Below are positions 1 through 9,168 of a stretch of 64,000 bases of DNA, one piece after another (within the stretch, counting starts at the first letter, position 1; every line of letters starts with the position of its first letter). Below the pieces are notes generated by a model that did no database searches, was not told the DNA's origin, and worked only from the letters and a program-made list of their open reading frames with translations. Origin of the DNA: CAIMWS01 sp964409245 (lineage in GTDB: Bacteria; Verrucomicrobiota; Verrucomicrobiia; Limisphaerales; UBA1319); NCBI GenBank assembly GCA_964409245.1, contig CAYPCQ010000006.1, forward strand, positions 1 to 64,000. Direction: 5' to 3'. The position numbers were made by a program, and so were the translations under genes.

Positions 1-910
1 CCGCGTAGGCGGCCCGCGGGGAATAGTGCGGCAGATAGCTTTTGCCCCCGGCATACGGCGGGTCCGGCCATTGGCCGAGGTATTCGCGGAGCGAATCCTC
101 CGGCGCCTGCAGCGCCAAATGGGGAACGGTTGTGGGCACAAACAGGAAAAAGGGCCGGTCCCGGTTTTCCCGGATGAAGCGGCGGGCCTGCTCCAGGATC
201 AGGTCCGGGGCATATTCCCGGCCCACGAAATTGGTGTAAGCGGCCGGATTATTGGCAGCGGCGCCCGCGGGCAATTTCTGGTGGGGCGAAAAATCGGGAT
301 TGCCGAGCGGCCGGCGGCGATCGTTGTCCCACAGATAAGCCGGGTAATGGTTGTGCGCCTGGCGCTGGCAATTATAGCCGAAGAAACGGTCGAACCCCTG
401 CTGGAGCGGAGCGCCCTCCGAGCCGGGGGCGCCCAGGCCCCATTTGCCAAACGCCCCGGTGGCGTAGCCTTGTTGCTGGAGGAGCCTGGCGAGGGTCGCC
501 GTGGCGGCGGGGAGGGCCAATTGCCCCTCGGGCTGGACCTCCCGGTTGTCGCGGATGAAGGCATGGCCGGGATGCCGGCCGGTCAGCAGGACGCACCGGG
601 AAGGGGCGCACACGGGCGAGCCGGAGTAATGGGCGGTGAACCGCATCCCTTCGGCGGCCATCCGGTCCAGATTGGGGGTGCGGATTTTCTTTTGGCCGAA
701 ACAACCGGGATCCCCATAGCCCAGGTCGTCCGCCAAAATGAAAACGATATTGGGTTTGGCCGGGCCCGCCGCACGGGCTTCACCCGCCCCGCCCAGGAAG
801 GCGATGGCGGCCAGGGCCAGGATCAAACCGGCCCCGCCAGGCGGCTTGGTCCAGGCGCGTGGTTTGAGAGGGAATCGGGAGCGGTTTGCAGGCGGATGAT
901 TGTGGCTCAT
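1..910 (-). CDS. Secreted sulfatase (N-terminal part, runs off window)
   Basis: Type I sulfatase of the alkaline-phosphatase superfamily. It would hydrolyse sulfate esters, probably on polysaccharides, outside the cytoplasm. Read from the ATG at 908-910, it has a polar N-terminus, a hydrophobic signal-like stretch (about residues 20-40), then PNIVFILADDLGYGDPG with the metal-binding Asp pair. The signature V-C-A-P-S-R follows; its Cys is converted to formylglycine in this family. Further on is a typical GKWG motif. About 303 codons are present and the reading frame is open to the window edge, so the C-terminal half is missing. The maturase that would activate it is not adjacent here; an anaerobic-type maturase lies at 25966. 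Substrate unknown. Confidence 0.9.
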   Translation of the reverse strand, partial: MSHNHPPANRSRFPLKPRAWTKPPGGAGLILALAAIAFLGGAGEARAAGPAKPNIVFILADDLGYGDPGCFGQKKIRTPNLDRMAAEGMRFTAHYSGSPVCAPSRCVLLTGRHPGHAFIRDNREVQPEGQLALPAATATLARLLQQQGYATGAFGKWGLGAPGSEGAPLQQGFDRFFGYNCQRQAHNHYPAYLWDNDRRRPLGNPDFSPHQKLPAGAAANNPAAYTNFVGREYAPDLILEQARRFIRENRDRPFFLFVPTTVPHLALQAPEDSLREYLGQWPDPPYAGGKSYLPHYSPRAAYA

Positions 911-918
911 AACGTTCC

Positions 919-1311
919 TTAAAGCATCCCCGCCGCCGCCAGCCTGGCCGCCAGCGCGGGCGCGCCGGCGCCGGAGAAAACCAGCTGCTTGTGGCGCGAG
1001 GTGTGGCCGCGCACGATCCGGATGGCGCCTTTGCTGAAGCCCAGCGTTTCCGCCAGCAGCCGGACGAGGGCTTCGTTGGCGGCGGAATCCACGGGCGGCG
1101 CCGTCACCCGCGCCCGCAGCTCGGCGCCGTGCAGGCCGCCGATCTCATTGGCGGAAGCCCGCGGCTGCAAATGGACGGACAGGACCGCGCCCTCCGGCTG
1201 GGCGCGGAGGCAGGGGGGCAGGGATTCCGGCGCCCCGGCCGCCGCCCCGGGCGGCGCCGGGGCTGGCTGGCCGGGGGATTTTGCCCCCGGGCTTTTGGGT
1301 TTTTTGGCCAT
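919..1311 (-). CDS. DUF167 / YggU family protein (UPF0235)
   Basis: Small conserved protein of unknown biochemical role (YggU/UPF0235 fold). The first 35 or so residues are a Lys/Pro/Ala-rich extension not typical of the family, which is usually about 95-100 aa. The core from about residue 42 has the family hallmarks: LSVHLQPRAS, then RVTAPPVDSAANEALVRLLA and the C-terminal IRIVRGHTSRHKQL. It lies 3 bp downstream of lpxI in the same direction, so it is probably co-transcribed with lpxI and gpsA. The extension could mean the true start is further inside, but no better Met is visible before the conserved block. Confidence 0.88.
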   Translation of the reverse strand: MAKKPKSPGAKSPGQPAPAPPGAAAGAPESLPPCLRAQPEGAVLSVHLQPRASANEIGGLHGAELRARVTAPPVDSAANEALVRLLAETLGFSKGAIRIVRGHTSRHKQLVFSGAGAPALAARLAAAGML

Positions 1312-1314
1312 GGT

Positions 1315-2142
1315 TCAGCCGATGGTGGTTAGGGAACAGCGGCGCTGGCGGGCCAGCTCCCGGCACTGCTCCAGTTCCAGCACGAGCGTTTTGCCGGCTT
1401 CCAGGGCCAGCACGCTGATGCCTGATTCCGCGCACACCGTCACGGTTTGCGGCCCGATGCACGGGATGTCGAACCGCATATCATGGCTGGCCTTGGCCAC
1501 TTTCACGGCCACGGCGCCGCCCTTGCGGCCCGCCAGCTGCCCGCCGCGAGCCAGGCAGGCGTCGGTGCCCTCAAACCCCTCCACCGCCAGCACCGTGCCC
1601 TCCTTGACGACCACGGTTTGCCCGATGTCGAGCCGGGACACTTCCTTGGCCAGGCGGAAGCCGAACTGCACGGCGGCCTGCTGATCGGCGGATAATTTGG
1701 GGCCCAGCTCAAATCCGGGGCCGGGCATCAAGGGCTGGAGCCAGGGGGTGGCCTCCACCAGCTCGACGCCGTCCTTGTGCAGTTCGTCCGCGATGGCGCC
1801 GAAGAGGGTGTGGGCGTTCTTTTCCTTGAGGCGCAGCAGCAGCCCCAAAGCCCGGAGGTCGGGCCGCAGATCGAACAGGTTCTTCGGGGCGATCTGGCCC
1901 ACCATCACGCAGCGGCTCACCTGCCGGTCCTTGAAGGCCCGGATCATTTTATTCAGCTGGCCCACCCGCAGCCAGGTGATCTCATCCACCAGCCCGGCCA
2001 GGGCGGGATCGGTTTCGTGGTGGAAGCCCACCGCCACCAGGCGCGGGATGCCCGCCCGGCGCGCCTCCCGCGCCAGCACCAGCGGCAGCGAGCGGTTGCC
2101 CGCGATGATCCCGAGGCTGGCGATGGGGGCAGTGGACGGCAT
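1315..2142 (-). CDS. lpxI: UDP-2,3-diacylglucosamine pyrophosphatase LpxI
   Basis: Cytoplasmic enzyme of lipid A synthesis that hydrolyses UDP-2,3-diacylglucosamine to lipid X and UMP. LpxI replaces LpxH in some Gram-negative lineages. The 275 aa match the family in length. The N-terminus carries GIIAGNRSLPLVLAREAR and the middle VGQIAPKNLFDLRPD. The C-terminal half has VVVKEGTVLAVEGFEGTDA and the KASHDMRFDIPCIGP block, both characteristic of LpxI (DUF1009). Its presence indicates an outer membrane with lipid A. It sits between gpsA and the DUF167 gene, all on the minus strand, consistent with an envelope-lipid operon. Confidence 0.95.
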   Translation of the reverse strand: MPSTAPIASLGIIAGNRSLPLVLAREARRAGIPRLVAVGFHHETDPALAGLVDEITWLRVGQLNKMIRAFKDRQVSRCVMVGQIAPKNLFDLRPDLRALGLLLRLKEKNAHTLFGAIADELHKDGVELVEATPWLQPLMPGPGFELGPKLSADQQAAVQFGFRLAKEVSRLDIGQTVVVKEGTVLAVEGFEGTDACLARGGQLAGRKGGAVAVKVAKASHDMRFDIPCIGPQTVTVCAESGISVLALEAGKTLVLELEQCRELARQRRCSLTTIG

Positions 2143-2163
2143 GGGCCGGGCGGGTGGTCCGGA

Positions 2164-3213
2164 CTATTTGTTGGAGATGCGGTCCGGGCCGGTGGCGGGC
2201 AGGGGCGGCACGGCCGCCGGCGGCTCCTTGCCGCTGTCCTCGGCTTTTTGCTCCCGGGCGGTCAGGTCCGCCACCGCCTGGCGGATATCCTTGCCTTCAT
2301 ACAACATGGCGTGGACCTCGCTCATGATGGGGGTGCTGACCCCCAGCTTGGCGCCCAGGTGATGGACCGACCGGGCGGTTGGATAGCCCTCGGCCACCGC
2401 TGCCATCGTGGCCAGGATGTGGCTCAAGGCCTCCCCCCGGCCCAGGCGCTCGCCCAGGCCCCGGTTGCGGCTGAGCCGCGAGAAGCAGGTGACCGTCAAA
2501 TCCCCCAGGCCGCTGAGCCCGGAGAAGGTGTCCGCCTGGGCGCCGCAGGCCACGCCGAGGCGGCGGATCTCCACGATGGCGCGGGTGATCAAGGCGGCCT
2601 TGGAATTATCGCCGAAGCCGAGGCCGTCGCACACGCCCGCCCCGATGGCGATCACATTTTTCAGGGCGCCGCCCAGCTCCACCCCCAGGATATCCTGGCT
2701 GGTATAAACCCGGAACGTGGGCCGGTGGAAAAGGCTCTGCCCCAGGCGGGCCGTCTCCGGATTCGAGCTGGCCGAAACGATGGCGGTGGGGACGCCGCGG
2801 GCCACCTCCAGGGCCAGCGTGGGGCCGGACAACGCCCCGATCGCGGCCGCGGGCATCGTGGAGGCCAGCACGCCGGACATCGTAAGCCCGGTCTCATATT
2901 CGATCCCCTTGGTGACGCTGAACACGGGCCCCTGGAAACCGCCCAGCTGGCAGGTGACCTCCCGCACGAACTGGGAGGGCACGGCCACCACGATCGCCTC
3001 GCAGCCCTCCACGGCGCGGGCCAGGCCGGCCTCCAGCCGCCAATCGCGGGGCAGATCGATCCCGGGCAGGGCAGGCTCGTTGCGGCCCTGGGTGCGCATC
3101 CTCTCCAATTGCCCGGGCAGGTTGCCCCAAAGCGTGAGCTGGTGGCGTGATTGATGCAGCAGCAGGCCCAGGGCGGAACCCCAGGCGCCGGATCCTAAAA
3201 TGGTGATTTTCAT
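2164..3213 (-). CDS. gpsA: NAD(P)-dependent glycerol-3-phosphate dehydrogenase
   Basis: Reduces dihydroxyacetone phosphate to sn-glycerol-3-phosphate for phospholipid synthesis. The start is the ATG at 3211-3213, where the protein begins MKITILGSGAWGSALG, the Rossmann GxGxxGxA loop. Further upstream the frame only shadows plsY. Conserved landmarks are AIVVAVPSQFVREV, SVTKGIE, the SGPTLALEVARG block, and the C-terminal domain with LKNVIAIGAGVCDGLGFGDNSKAALITR. 349 aa is slightly long because of a charged and proline-rich tail of about 30 residues. It follows plsY by 14 bp, so the product and the acyltransferase using it are encoded together. Confidence 0.96.
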   Translation of the reverse strand: MKITILGSGAWGSALGLLLHQSRHQLTLWGNLPGQLERMRTQGRNEPALPGIDLPRDWRLEAGLARAVEGCEAIVVAVPSQFVREVTCQLGGFQGPVFSVTKGIEYETGLTMSGVLASTMPAAAIGALSGPTLALEVARGVPTAIVSASSNPETARLGQSLFHRPTFRVYTSQDILGVELGGALKNVIAIGAGVCDGLGFGDNSKAALITRAIVEIRRLGVACGAQADTFSGLSGLGDLTVTCFSRLSRNRGLGERLGRGEALSHILATMAAVAEGYPTARSVHHLGAKLGVSTPIMSEVHAMLYEGKDIRQAVADLTAREQKAEDSGKEPPAAVPPLPATGPDRISNK

Positions 3214-3227
3214 GCGCAAATGGGAGG

Positions 3228-3863
3228 TCAGGGTTGGTTCTTCTTCCGGCCGAAGCGCGGCTCCGTGCCCGCGAGCAGGCGCTGGATATTGGACCGGTGC
3301 TTGTACAGGGCCATGAGGCTCAGGAATACCGTGATGCCGGCCAGCACCGCGGAGCCGCCCCAAAACCAGACCATCACCGGCAGCAGGAGGGCCGCGGTGA
3401 TCGACGCCAGGGACACATACCGGCTCAGGGCGAAGACCAGGATCCACCCCGCCAGCGTGGCCAGCAGCGCCTGCCAGGCCAGGGCGATGAATACGCCCGC
3501 GCTGGTGGCGATGCCTTTGCCGCCCTTGAACCGGAGCCAGCAGGTGTAATTGTGCCCCAGGATGGCGGCCACCCCGGCGGCCAGCGGAACGGGCACGGGA
3601 AAAGCATGCGCGGGCTGCCCCACCCAGGAATAAATCCAGGGCGCGAGCCAGCGGCAGGCCACGAAGCCTTTGCAAGCATCGCCCAACAGCACCGCAATGC
3701 CCGCCGTTTTGCCCAGCGTGCGGAAGGTGTTGGTGGCCCCGATGTTCCCGCTGCCGGCCTGGCGGATATCAATGCCCTTCAGCCGACCCGCCAGGTAACC
3801 GCTGGGGATCGAGCCCAGGAAATAAGCGCCCAATAACGCCAAGCCATATGCCAGCCAATCCAT
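3228..3863 (-). CDS. plsY: Glycerol-3-phosphate acyltransferase PlsY
   Basis: Integral inner-membrane enzyme that transfers an acyl group from acyl-phosphate to glycerol-3-phosphate, the first step of phospholipid synthesis. The start is the ATG at 3861-3863 (MDWLAYGLALLGAYFLGSIP). It has the three cytoplasmic motifs of the family: GSIPSGYLAG, GSGNIGATNTFR and the glycine-rich LRFKGGKGIATSAG. There are about five hydrophobic helices; 211 aa is normal. It ends in a basic tail (RFGRKKNQP). It lies directly upstream of gpsA. The frame continues open upstream only because the N gap joins it artificially to RNase R. Confidence 0.95.
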   Translation of the reverse strand: MDWLAYGLALLGAYFLGSIPSGYLAGRLKGIDIRQAGSGNIGATNTFRTLGKTAGIAVLLGDACKGFVACRWLAPWIYSWVGQPAHAFPVPVPLAAGVAAILGHNYTCWLRFKGGKGIATSAGVFIALAWQALLATLAGWILVFALSRYVSLASITAALLLPVMVWFWGGSAVLAGITVFLSLMALYKHRSNIQRLLAGTEPRFGRKKNQP

Positions 3864-4026
3864 GCCGTGAATGTAGTGAAGGAGCCTTGCCTCCAGCAAG
3901 CCCGTTTCTCGGCCGGCCAGCTGGCCGCGGCCAGCCTCGCCCGGGAGGACGGCAGCTTCCGGGAAACTCAGCCCGCGGAGGATCACGCCCGGGCCTGCGC
4001 TTTCCTCCTCTGCCCCGTGGCCTCCG

Positions 4027-6524
4027 TCAGCGCCGCCTCCGGCGGTTGTCCGCCTTTTTCCGGGGCGTTTCGGGGGCGGGATTCCGGCGCCGCCGGGATT
4101 CCGGCTCACGGCTTTGCGCTGGGCTTTGCGCTGGGCGTGGCGCCGGGCGTGGCGTTGGACGTGGCGCCGGGCGTGGCGTTGGACGTGGCGTTGGACGTGG
4201 CGTTGGACGTGGCGTTGGACGTGGCGNNNNNNNNNNNNNNNNNNNNNNNNNNNNNNNNNNNNNNNNNNNNNNNNNNNNNNNNNNNNNNNNNNNNNNNNNN
4301 NNNNNNNNNNNNNNNNNNNNNNNNNNCGTGGCGTTGGACGTGGCGTTGGACGTGGCGTTGGACGTGGCGTTGGACGTGGCGCTGGGCGCGGCGCCGGACT
4401 CTGCGTTGGGCGTGGCGCTGCCGCCCGGTCCTCCCTGGCCAGCCGGAAATCCACCTGTTTCTTGAAGCTGTCCACTTTGGCCACCTGCACCCGCACCTGG
4501 TCCCCCAGCCGGATCACCCGGCGGCTCCGGCGGCCGGCCAGCTGGATGCGCTCCGTGTCGAACAGGTAAAAGTCGTCCTCCAGGCTGGAGAGGTGCACCA
4601 GCCCGCTCATCGCCAGGCCCGGCACATCCACAAAGAACCCGAAATTGCGCACGTCCGTCACCAGCGCCGGATACACCGGGGGCTTGGTGGATTGGAGCTG
4701 GGCCTTCAGGAAGGCGTACAGCTTCACATCCTTGCTGTCCCGCTCGGCATCGGCGGAATTGCGCTCGGTGCCGGAGAGGTGTTCGGCCGTCTCCTTGAGC
4801 GCCTGGATCCGGCTGTGGACCTTCTGGAACAGGACGCGGTGGACCACCAGGTCCGCGTAGCGCCGGATGGGGGAGGTGAAATGGGTGTATTTCGCCTTGG
4901 CCAGCCCGTAATGGCCGAGCGGCTCCACCGCGTAGCGGGCGCGCATGAGCGAGCGGAGGAAACCGACCTTCAGCGCCGCGCCAATGGGCAGCTGGCCGAG
5001 CTTCTGCAGGAGCTTCTGCACCTCCGGCCGCCGGGCCAGGTTCCCGCACTGGACATGCTGGCTGAGCACGTCCTCGCGGTATTCCTGCAGCCGCCGTTCG
5101 TCCGGCTCCTCATGCACCCGGTAGATCGCGGGCGCGGGCTGCCGCATCAGCCGGGCAGCCACCGCCTCGTTGGCCAGCAGCATGTATTCCTCGATCAGCT
5201 GGTGCGAGATGTCGTTCTCCACCTTTTCGATGCCCGCGATGCAGCCGTGGCCGTCCAGCCGGATCTTCATCTCGGGGAAATCGAGGTCCAGCGAACCGGC
5301 CCGGAAACGGAGCCGGCGGATCCGCTGCGCCAGCGTGTGCGCGTCATGCAGCATCTGCTCGATGGGGCCGGCGGGCTTCCGCTGCAGGATCGCGAACACC
5401 TCCTTGTAGGTGAAGCGCCGCTGCGAATGGATCACCGCCGCATGGAACTTCGCGTCCAGCACCCGGCCCTCCTGGGAGATGAGGAACTCCACGCAGCGGG
5501 TCAGGCGGTCCACGTCCGGGTGCAGCGAGCAGAGGCCGTTGCTCAGCGCCTCCGGCAGCATGGGGATCACGCGGTCCACCAGGTAGGTCGAGTTGCCCCG
5601 CTTGCGCGCCTCGGTGTCCAGCGCGGTGCCCGGCTTCACGTAATGCGACACATCGGCGATGTGCACCCACAGCCGCCACTGGTCGCGGGAAACCCGCTCC
5701 AGGCAGATCGCGTCGTCGAAATCCTTCGCGTCGTCGGGGTCGATGGTGATCACCGGATCCCGCCGGCGATCCTCCCGCCCGGCCAGCTCGCCCGGCGGCA
5801 CGTCCGCCCCGAAGGCGCGGGCTTCCTGCAGCGCGTTTTTCGGGAACCGCAGCGGCAGGCTGTATTGGCGCAGCACCGAAAGCATGTCCACCCCCTCCTC
5901 ATCCGGGGCGCCGAGGACCTCGATGATTTCGCCTTCGGGATTGGTGTGGCGCGACTGCCACTCGCGCAGCTCGACGACGACCTTGTCGCCCACGCGGGCG
6001 GGCCGGCCCACATCCCTGGGCGCCGGCACGTATATGTCGTGCGGCATCCGCGGGTCGTCGGGGATCACGTAAAGGAATTCCCGGCCCCGCTGCAGCGTGC
6101 CCACGATCTGCGTCCGCTTCCGCTCCAGGATGCGGATCACCGCGCCCGTCTCCGGCTCGAGCCGGCCGGGGCGCAGCCCTTTGGCTTTGACATCCCGCCG
6201 CACGAGGACGCGATCCTCGTGGAGCGCGGTGGACGTCGCGCCGGGCGGGATGGCGATCTCCTTCAGATCCGTGTCCTCCGGCTGCAGGAAGCCTTTCCCC
6301 TGGCGGTTGATCCGGATGCGCCCGGGGACCAGGTCCGCCGCGCGCGACAGGATGTAGCGGTTCCCCTTGGTGCGGGTGATCCGCCCGGATTGCGCCAGAT
6401 CGCCCAGGGCACGCTGGAGTTCCTGCTGGCGGCCGGGCGCCAGCCCCAGGAGCCGCAGCAGCTCCGGCACGTTGGACGGGACGTAATTGGCGAGGCCTAA
6501 AACCTTCAGGATTTGCTCTTCCAT
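4027..6524 (-). CDS. rnr: Ribonuclease R with repetitive Pro/Arg tail, interrupted by gap
   Basis: Processive 3'-5' exoribonuclease of the RNB family. From the ATG at 6522-6524 the order is: N-terminal helix-turn-helix region (1-60), cold-shock/OB domains (about 65-200), RNB catalytic domain with IDPDDAKDFDDAI (about 261-273, the Mg-binding Asp cluster), and an S1 domain (about 640-720, starting PALVTDVRNFGFFVDVPG). After S1 comes a low-complexity tail of PRPT/PRPA units encoded by a 12-bp tandem repeat that enters the 100-N gap. On the far side the same PRPT frame continues to RRRRR and a stop at 4027-4029. I therefore end the gene there rather than reading through the N run into plsY. The tail length is unknown. 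Confidence 0.88.
4115..4410. repeat. 12-bp tandem repeat array (gtggcgttggac), partly unresolved
   Basis: A 12-bp unit, gtggcgttggac, recurs in slightly degenerate form on both sides of the assembly gap and encodes the Pro-Arg-Pro-Thr tail of RNase R on the minus strand. Units next to the gap are nearly perfect; outer units carry ccgggc variants (PRPA). For the array to continue in phase, the missing sequence would have to be 12k+5 bases. The 100 N do not fit, so the real copy number is unknown. Confidence 0.9.
4227..4326. other. Assembly gap (100 N)
   Basis: Exactly 100 N, the conventional placeholder for a gap of unknown size, placed inside the 12-bp tandem array. Any reading frame drawn through it is arbitrary. 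Confidence 0.99.
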
Positions 6525-6620
6525 ATCTTGATTGTTGCACAGATCGCCTCCGAATGCAGCAACCATCTGGCACCATTTGGATCCTTGACTGACAGGGCAC
6601 GGAATCCCTCCAAGCCGGCC

Positions 6621-7664
6621 TCAAACCCCGTGCAAAACCCCGTGCCCGTTGAGGGGGACGGCCCTTTTGCGTTCGCTGAGGAGCAGCTCCCCCAGGAGCA
6701 GGGCCACCGCCAGGCCCAGGGGCCATTGGAAATATTCGCGGGATTCCTTTGAACGCCGGACCTGGGTGGCCCGGGCCAGGGGCGCCAGCCCGGTTTCGGC
6801 AAGGCCCAAAAGGCCCTGCCCTTCCTCCCCCAAGGCCCGGTAGAAACCGTGCCCCGCCCCGGCCACCTGCTGGAGCATCTGCTCGTTGAGCCGGGAGACG
6901 ACTTCATTGTTGAATTCGTTCTTCAAATACCGGCCAAAGGAGCCGGGGCGCTCGGGAACCCGCGCCCCCCGGGTGGTGCCCACCCCGGTGGCGAAAACGG
7001 TGACGCCCCGGGCGGCGGCCCGGCGGGCGGCCAGCACGGCGTCGCCCTGGAGCTGCTCGCCGTCGGTGATGAGGATCAGCGCCTTGCCCTGGTTCAAGGT
7101 TTCATCATAGGAGCGGATGGCCAGGTCAATGGCCGCCGCCAGATCGGTGCCCGCCTTGGAGGCGGAGCTGGTGGAAACCGACTGGAGCGACCGCTGGACG
7201 GCCCCATGATCCTGGGTCACGGGCGCCATGAGGAAGCTTTCCCCGGAAAAGATGATCAACCCGTAGCGGTCCCCGGAGGGGCGCTCCAGCAGGCGGCCCA
7301 AGGCGGCCTTGGCGGCGGCCAGGCGGCTCGGCGGGGCATCCTCCGCCAGCATGCTGCGGGAAACGTCGAGCGCCAGGATCACATCCACGCCGGCCCGCTC
7401 CACCTGGACCTCCCGCAAACCGACCAGCGGCCGCGCCAGGGCGGCCAGGAGCCAGGCCAGGGCGGCCAGGAAAAGGACCGTTTTGGCGGCGCGTTTCCGG
7501 TGGTCCACGGAGCGCACCAGCAGGTCGTGCAGCCGGGGGGCCACCACGCGGTCCAGGCTGGCCCGCCGGCGCCGCGCGCTCCAGCGCAGCAGCAGCCAGG
7601 CGGCGGGCAGGAGCACGGCGATGGCCGCCAGCCAGGCGGGGGTGGCGAATTTGACGGTGCTCAT
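6621..7664 (-). CDS. VWA-domain membrane protein (BatA/BatB type)
   Basis: Von Willebrand factor A protein anchored in the inner membrane, of the kind found in MoxR-linked aerotolerance-like operons. The start is the ATG at 7662-7664, which overlaps the stop of the upstream VWA gene by 4 bp (ATGA). An N-terminal helix (about 8-27) and a second (about 60-78) precede the VWA domain, whose MIDAS motif LDVSRS is complete (DxSxS); TDLAAAI and LITDGEQ supply the remaining loops. A C-terminal helix lies near residue 320. 347 aa is typical of BatA/BatB. The MIDAS metal suggests protein-protein contact; the exact role of this family is unsettled. Confidence 0.88.
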   Translation of the reverse strand: MSTVKFATPAWLAAIAVLLPAAWLLLRWSARRRRASLDRVVAPRLHDLLVRSVDHRKRAAKTVLFLAALAWLLAALARPLVGLREVQVERAGVDVILALDVSRSMLAEDAPPSRLAAAKAALGRLLERPSGDRYGLIIFSGESFLMAPVTQDHGAVQRSLQSVSTSSASKAGTDLAAAIDLAIRSYDETLNQGKALILITDGEQLQGDAVLAARRAAARGVTVFATGVGTTRGARVPERPGSFGRYLKNEFNNEVVSRLNEQMLQQVAGAGHGFYRALGEEGQGLLGLAETGLAPLARATQVRRSKESREYFQWPLGLAVALLLGELLLSERKRAVPLNGHGVLHGV

Positions 7665-8632
7665 GGCAGCCGCCTCCAGGCGGTGTGGCGCAGGACCAGC
7701 TCCAGCAGCAAAAGGAGCAGCGCGGGCAGGGCGAACCAGGCCAGCAGCTCCCGGTAGTTGCGCTGGCGGTCCTCCTTGAACGCCGCTTTCTCCAGGCGGT
7801 CGATCTGGCGGTAAACACCGCGCAGGCTGCTGGCATCGGCCACCTGGAACAGCTGCCCGCCGGTGAGCCGGGGCACTTCCGCCATGTCGTTGTAGCTCAT
7901 GGATTGGCCGGCCATGTCCTTGAAATCGATGATCTGGATGACGTGCGCCTTGATCTCCAGGGCCGCCATGGCCCGCGCCACCTCGTCGGGGGGCGGCCCC
8001 TGGTTCACCTGCTCGGCGTCGGTGACCACGATCATCACCTTCGTCTGGTTGGTGGCCGGCAGCAGATGCTCCGCGGCGATCAGCATGCCCGAGCCAGGCG
8101 CGGTGCCGCGGCCGTTCTGCTCCGCGCGCAGGCGGGTGATCAGCCAGTCGTGGTCCAGCGTGAGGGGGCTGATCAAAAAAGCGTTGGCGTCGAACCGCAC
8201 CAGGCCGATGCGGTCCTGGGGCCGGGCGCGCAGGAATTCCGAGATGACATGGATGAGCGCGTCGGCCCGGGTGACTTTTTTGCCGTCCAGGGTGAAATCC
8301 TTTTTCCGCATGGTGCCGGACCAGTCGAGGACGAGCATGATGTTGATGCCGCGGGCATCGACCTCGGACCAGCCCTTTTCCACCTGCGGCCGGGCCAGGG
8401 CCAGCAGCAGGAGGGCCAGCGCCAGGTAGCGCAGGGCCAGGAGCCAGCGGCGCCGCTGGAAACGGGTTTTCCGGGCGGCCGCCCGGAGCAGGTCGGCGGA
8501 GGGGAACTCCACCGCCGCCACGGGCGCGAAGCGGCCGCGCAGCCAGGCCCAAAGCGGCAGCAGGAGCAGCAGCGGCAGCAGCCACCAGGACTCGAACCGG
8601 AACGTCTTCAGGATGGCCCAAAGCGGGTTCAT
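7661..8632 (-). CDS. VWA-domain membrane protein (BatA/BatB type), second copy
   Basis: Paralogous partner of the following gene. The start is the ATG at 8630-8632, overlapping the previous stop by 4 bp. Two hydrophobic segments (about 15-32 and 60-78) lead into a VWA domain with the MIDAS variant LDWSGT (DxSxT), RIGLVRFDANAFLISPLT and VMIVVTDAEQV. A last membrane helix (LLAWFALPALLLLLLELVL) ends the protein. The two VWA genes share layout but are clearly diverged. The ATGA overlaps on both sides imply translational coupling, so the products are probably made in fixed ratio and may form a membrane complex. Confidence 0.88.
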   Translation of the reverse strand: MNPLWAILKTFRFESWWLLPLLLLLPLWAWLRGRFAPVAAVEFPSADLLRAAARKTRFQRRRWLLALRYLALALLLLALARPQVEKGWSEVDARGINIMLVLDWSGTMRKKDFTLDGKKVTRADALIHVISEFLRARPQDRIGLVRFDANAFLISPLTLDHDWLITRLRAEQNGRGTAPGSGMLIAAEHLLPATNQTKVMIVVTDAEQVNQGPPPDEVARAMAALEIKAHVIQIIDFKDMAGQSMSYNDMAEVPRLTGGQLFQVADASSLRGVYRQIDRLEKAAFKEDRQRNYRELLAWFALPALLLLLLELVLRHTAWRRLP

Positions 8633-9168
8633 GCGGGTGGCTCCGGCGCCGGAACGCCCGCCGGGCGGGCGGCGGCCGCGGGTTGGTCCGTGATAAAAAT
8701 GCGCGCCGCCTCGTGGAGGAGCTCCAGCTCCGGCACTTCCGCCCGGGCTTGGGCGAACTTCAGGAAATCGCAGCCGCCCAGGAATTCCCCCAGGTTGCGC
8801 CGGCTGTGCTCAGCCAGCAGCGGGGAGTTCCGGGCCTCGGCCAGGAATTCCTCGGTGGAACGCCGGGGCGCCTGGATGCCAAACCGCCGGCCGATGAACC
8901 GGCGCACCACGCCCGACGCCCCGATGGCGTAGGCCCGCGACGTGGCCGCGGCGATCAACGGCCGCAGTTTTTCCAGCTCCGCCAGCGCATCTTCCTGGAT
9001 GGCCGCCACCGGGTCCGCCGGCCGCGCCCGGGAATGCCGGCGGCGCCAGCGCCAATAAACCCAGGCTCCGGCCGCCGCCAAAACGAGCGCCAGCCAGGCC
9101 CAAAGGGGCCACGGCGGCGGCGCCTCAAGCAGGCGCAGATCGTCGATCAGATTGGTGGTGGCGCTCAA
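8629..9168 (-). CDS. Single-pass membrane protein of the MoxR/Bat operon
   Basis: 179-aa protein starting at a TTG (9166-9168) that overlaps the stop of the DUF58 gene (TTGA). No ATG is available between the upstream stop and the conserved hydrophobic segment, which decides the start. One transmembrane helix (about 20-40, PLWAWLALVLAAAGAWVYW) is followed by an Arg-rich stop-transfer and a soluble helical domain. Position and architecture match the DUF4381-type or BatC-position proteins of such operons, but I see no catalytic motif. It ends with a 4-bp overlap with the VWA gene at 8632. Confidence 0.7.
   Translation of the reverse strand: MSATTNLIDDLRLLEAPPPWPLWAWLALVLAAAGAWVYWRWRRRHSRARPADPVAAIQEDALAELEKLRPLIAAATSRAYAIGASGVVRRFIGRRFGIQAPRRSTEEFLAEARNSPLLAEHSRRNLGEFLGGCDFLKFAQARAEVPELELLHEAARIFITDQPAAAARPAGVPAPEPPA

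Noticed and set aside
4115..4410. CRISPR-like array
   Set aside because: The repeats are 12 bp, contiguous, without spacers and lie in frame inside RNase R.
3867..6500. Long plus-strand frame opposite RNase R
   Set aside because: It mirrors a conserved gene in high-GC DNA, shows no domain, and has His/Arg/Leu-rich composition typical of antisense shadow frames.
3228..6566. A 1112-residue open frame suggesting an RNase R-PlsY fusion
   Set aside because: It depends on reading through 100 N. The PRPT frame resumes in another phase and stops at 4027, and PlsY has its own start at 3863.
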